From positions 351 to 22,369 of the forward strand of contig DCGL01000073.1 in assembly GCA_002314565.1 (NCBI GenBank): a stretch of DNA of 22,019 bases, in the 5' to 3' direction. Source of the stretch: Clostridiales bacterium UBA1779 (lineage in GTDB: Bacteria; Bacillota; Clostridia; Oscillospirales; CAG-272). The notes below the pieces were generated by a model, which made no database searches, was not told the DNA's origin, and worked only from the letters and a program-made list of their open reading frames with translations. Below, in pieces: positions 21,888 through 22,019 of this stretch. Both the position numbers and the translations under genes were made by a program. Position 1 is the stretch's first letter, and each line of letters starts with the position of its first letter.

Positions 21888-22019
21888 AAAACAATGCCCG
21901 ACTTTTCTATGCCGGCATTGTTTTCATTATTTTACTTCCAAAACAATGCCGAGATTCTTTTTGCCGGCATTGTTTTTATTATGTTTCTTCAAATACAATG
22001 CTCAGCTTTCTCTCGCCGG
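21888..22019. repeat. 52-bp tandem repeats, each an inverted repeat; two full copies plus a partial third
   Basis: Copies start at 21888, 21940 and 21992; the third is cut by the window end. In the two full copies, AAAACAATGCC pairs with GGCATTGTTTT (11 bp) around a 15-nt loop, followed by a T/A-rich spacer. The stem plus flanking GCC (25 positions) is identical between copies 1 and 2, while 7 of 12 inner loop positions and 4 of 15 spacer positions differ. Copy 3 keeps ACAATGC and GCCGG in register. No gene is seen inside. The number of copies beyond the edge is unknown. Confidence 0.85.

Noticed and set aside
21888..22019. CRISPR array
   Set aside because: The unit is a 52-bp near-complete repeat with a palindrome and a short variable loop, not a 23-47 bp direct repeat alternating with unique spacers of about 30 bp. 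No cas gene is in the window.
1..22019. tRNA, rRNA, insertion sequence or integrase genes marking a mobile island
   Set aside because: I saw no such gene or transposase motif on either strand. The defense operon appears embedded between ordinary chromosomal genes.

Overview
The window looks like a chromosomal segment of an anaerobic, gut-type Clostridia (Oscillospiraceae/Ruminococcaceae-like) bacterium. The grounds are an IreB-family regulatory phosphoprotein (a Firmicutes marker), strong AGGAGG-type ribosome binding sites, many near-consensus sigma-A promoters (TTGACW, 16-17 nt, TATAAT), moderate GC, and a YesL-like membrane protein and an FAD oxidoreductase of kinds common in gut Firmicutes. 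I cannot name the species. No rRNA, tRNA, transposase, integrase or CRISPR array is visible.

Layout, left to right. (1) 1-3368, minus: an oligopeptide ABC transporter operon, oppB-oppC-oppD-oppF, with oppF cut by the window edge and no binding-protein gene in view. (2) 3411-9146, minus: a three-gene operon encoding a TerB_N/TerB_C protein, a BrxD-like (DUF2791) ATPase and an Lhr-like DEAD/DEAH helicase. This is the composition of the Shango anti-phage system (SngA, SngB, SngC), with its own promoter and terminator. (3) 9236-11882, plus: ireB, ribF and a D,D-carboxypeptidase-like membrane-anchored protein whose active-site motifs are partly lost. (4) 12008-14240, plus: a stand-alone acyl carrier protein, a SpoU/TrmH-like protein and a YesL/DUF624-like membrane protein, closed by a strong bidirectional terminator. 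(5) 14257-15579, minus: a sorbose-1-phosphate-reductase-like dehydrogenase. (6) 15668-19262: comEC (minus) divergent from a membrane-anchored ComEC-type metallo-beta-lactamase (MBL) protein (plus). (7) 19307-21206, minus: an FAD-dependent oxidoreductase with a C-terminal beta-sandwich-like region. (8) 21226-22019, plus: mscL, its terminator and the start of a 52-bp tandem hairpin repeat that runs off the window.

The most notable points are four. The Shango-like operon has a hairpin-rich spacer before its helicase gene. The ComEC MBL domain has lost its metal-binding motifs while the divergent neighbour keeps an intact copy. Those two genes share a near mirror-image promoter region centred on a 21-bp palindrome. 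The 52-bp repeats at the right end have invariant stems and variable loops.

No gene-free stretch exceeds about 300 bases. The largest gaps (9033-9303, 18137-18389, 3274-3491, 21818-22019) are filled by the promoters, terminators and repeats listed. ORF starts were moved downstream wherever a ribosome binding site or the promoter position contradicted the longest reading.
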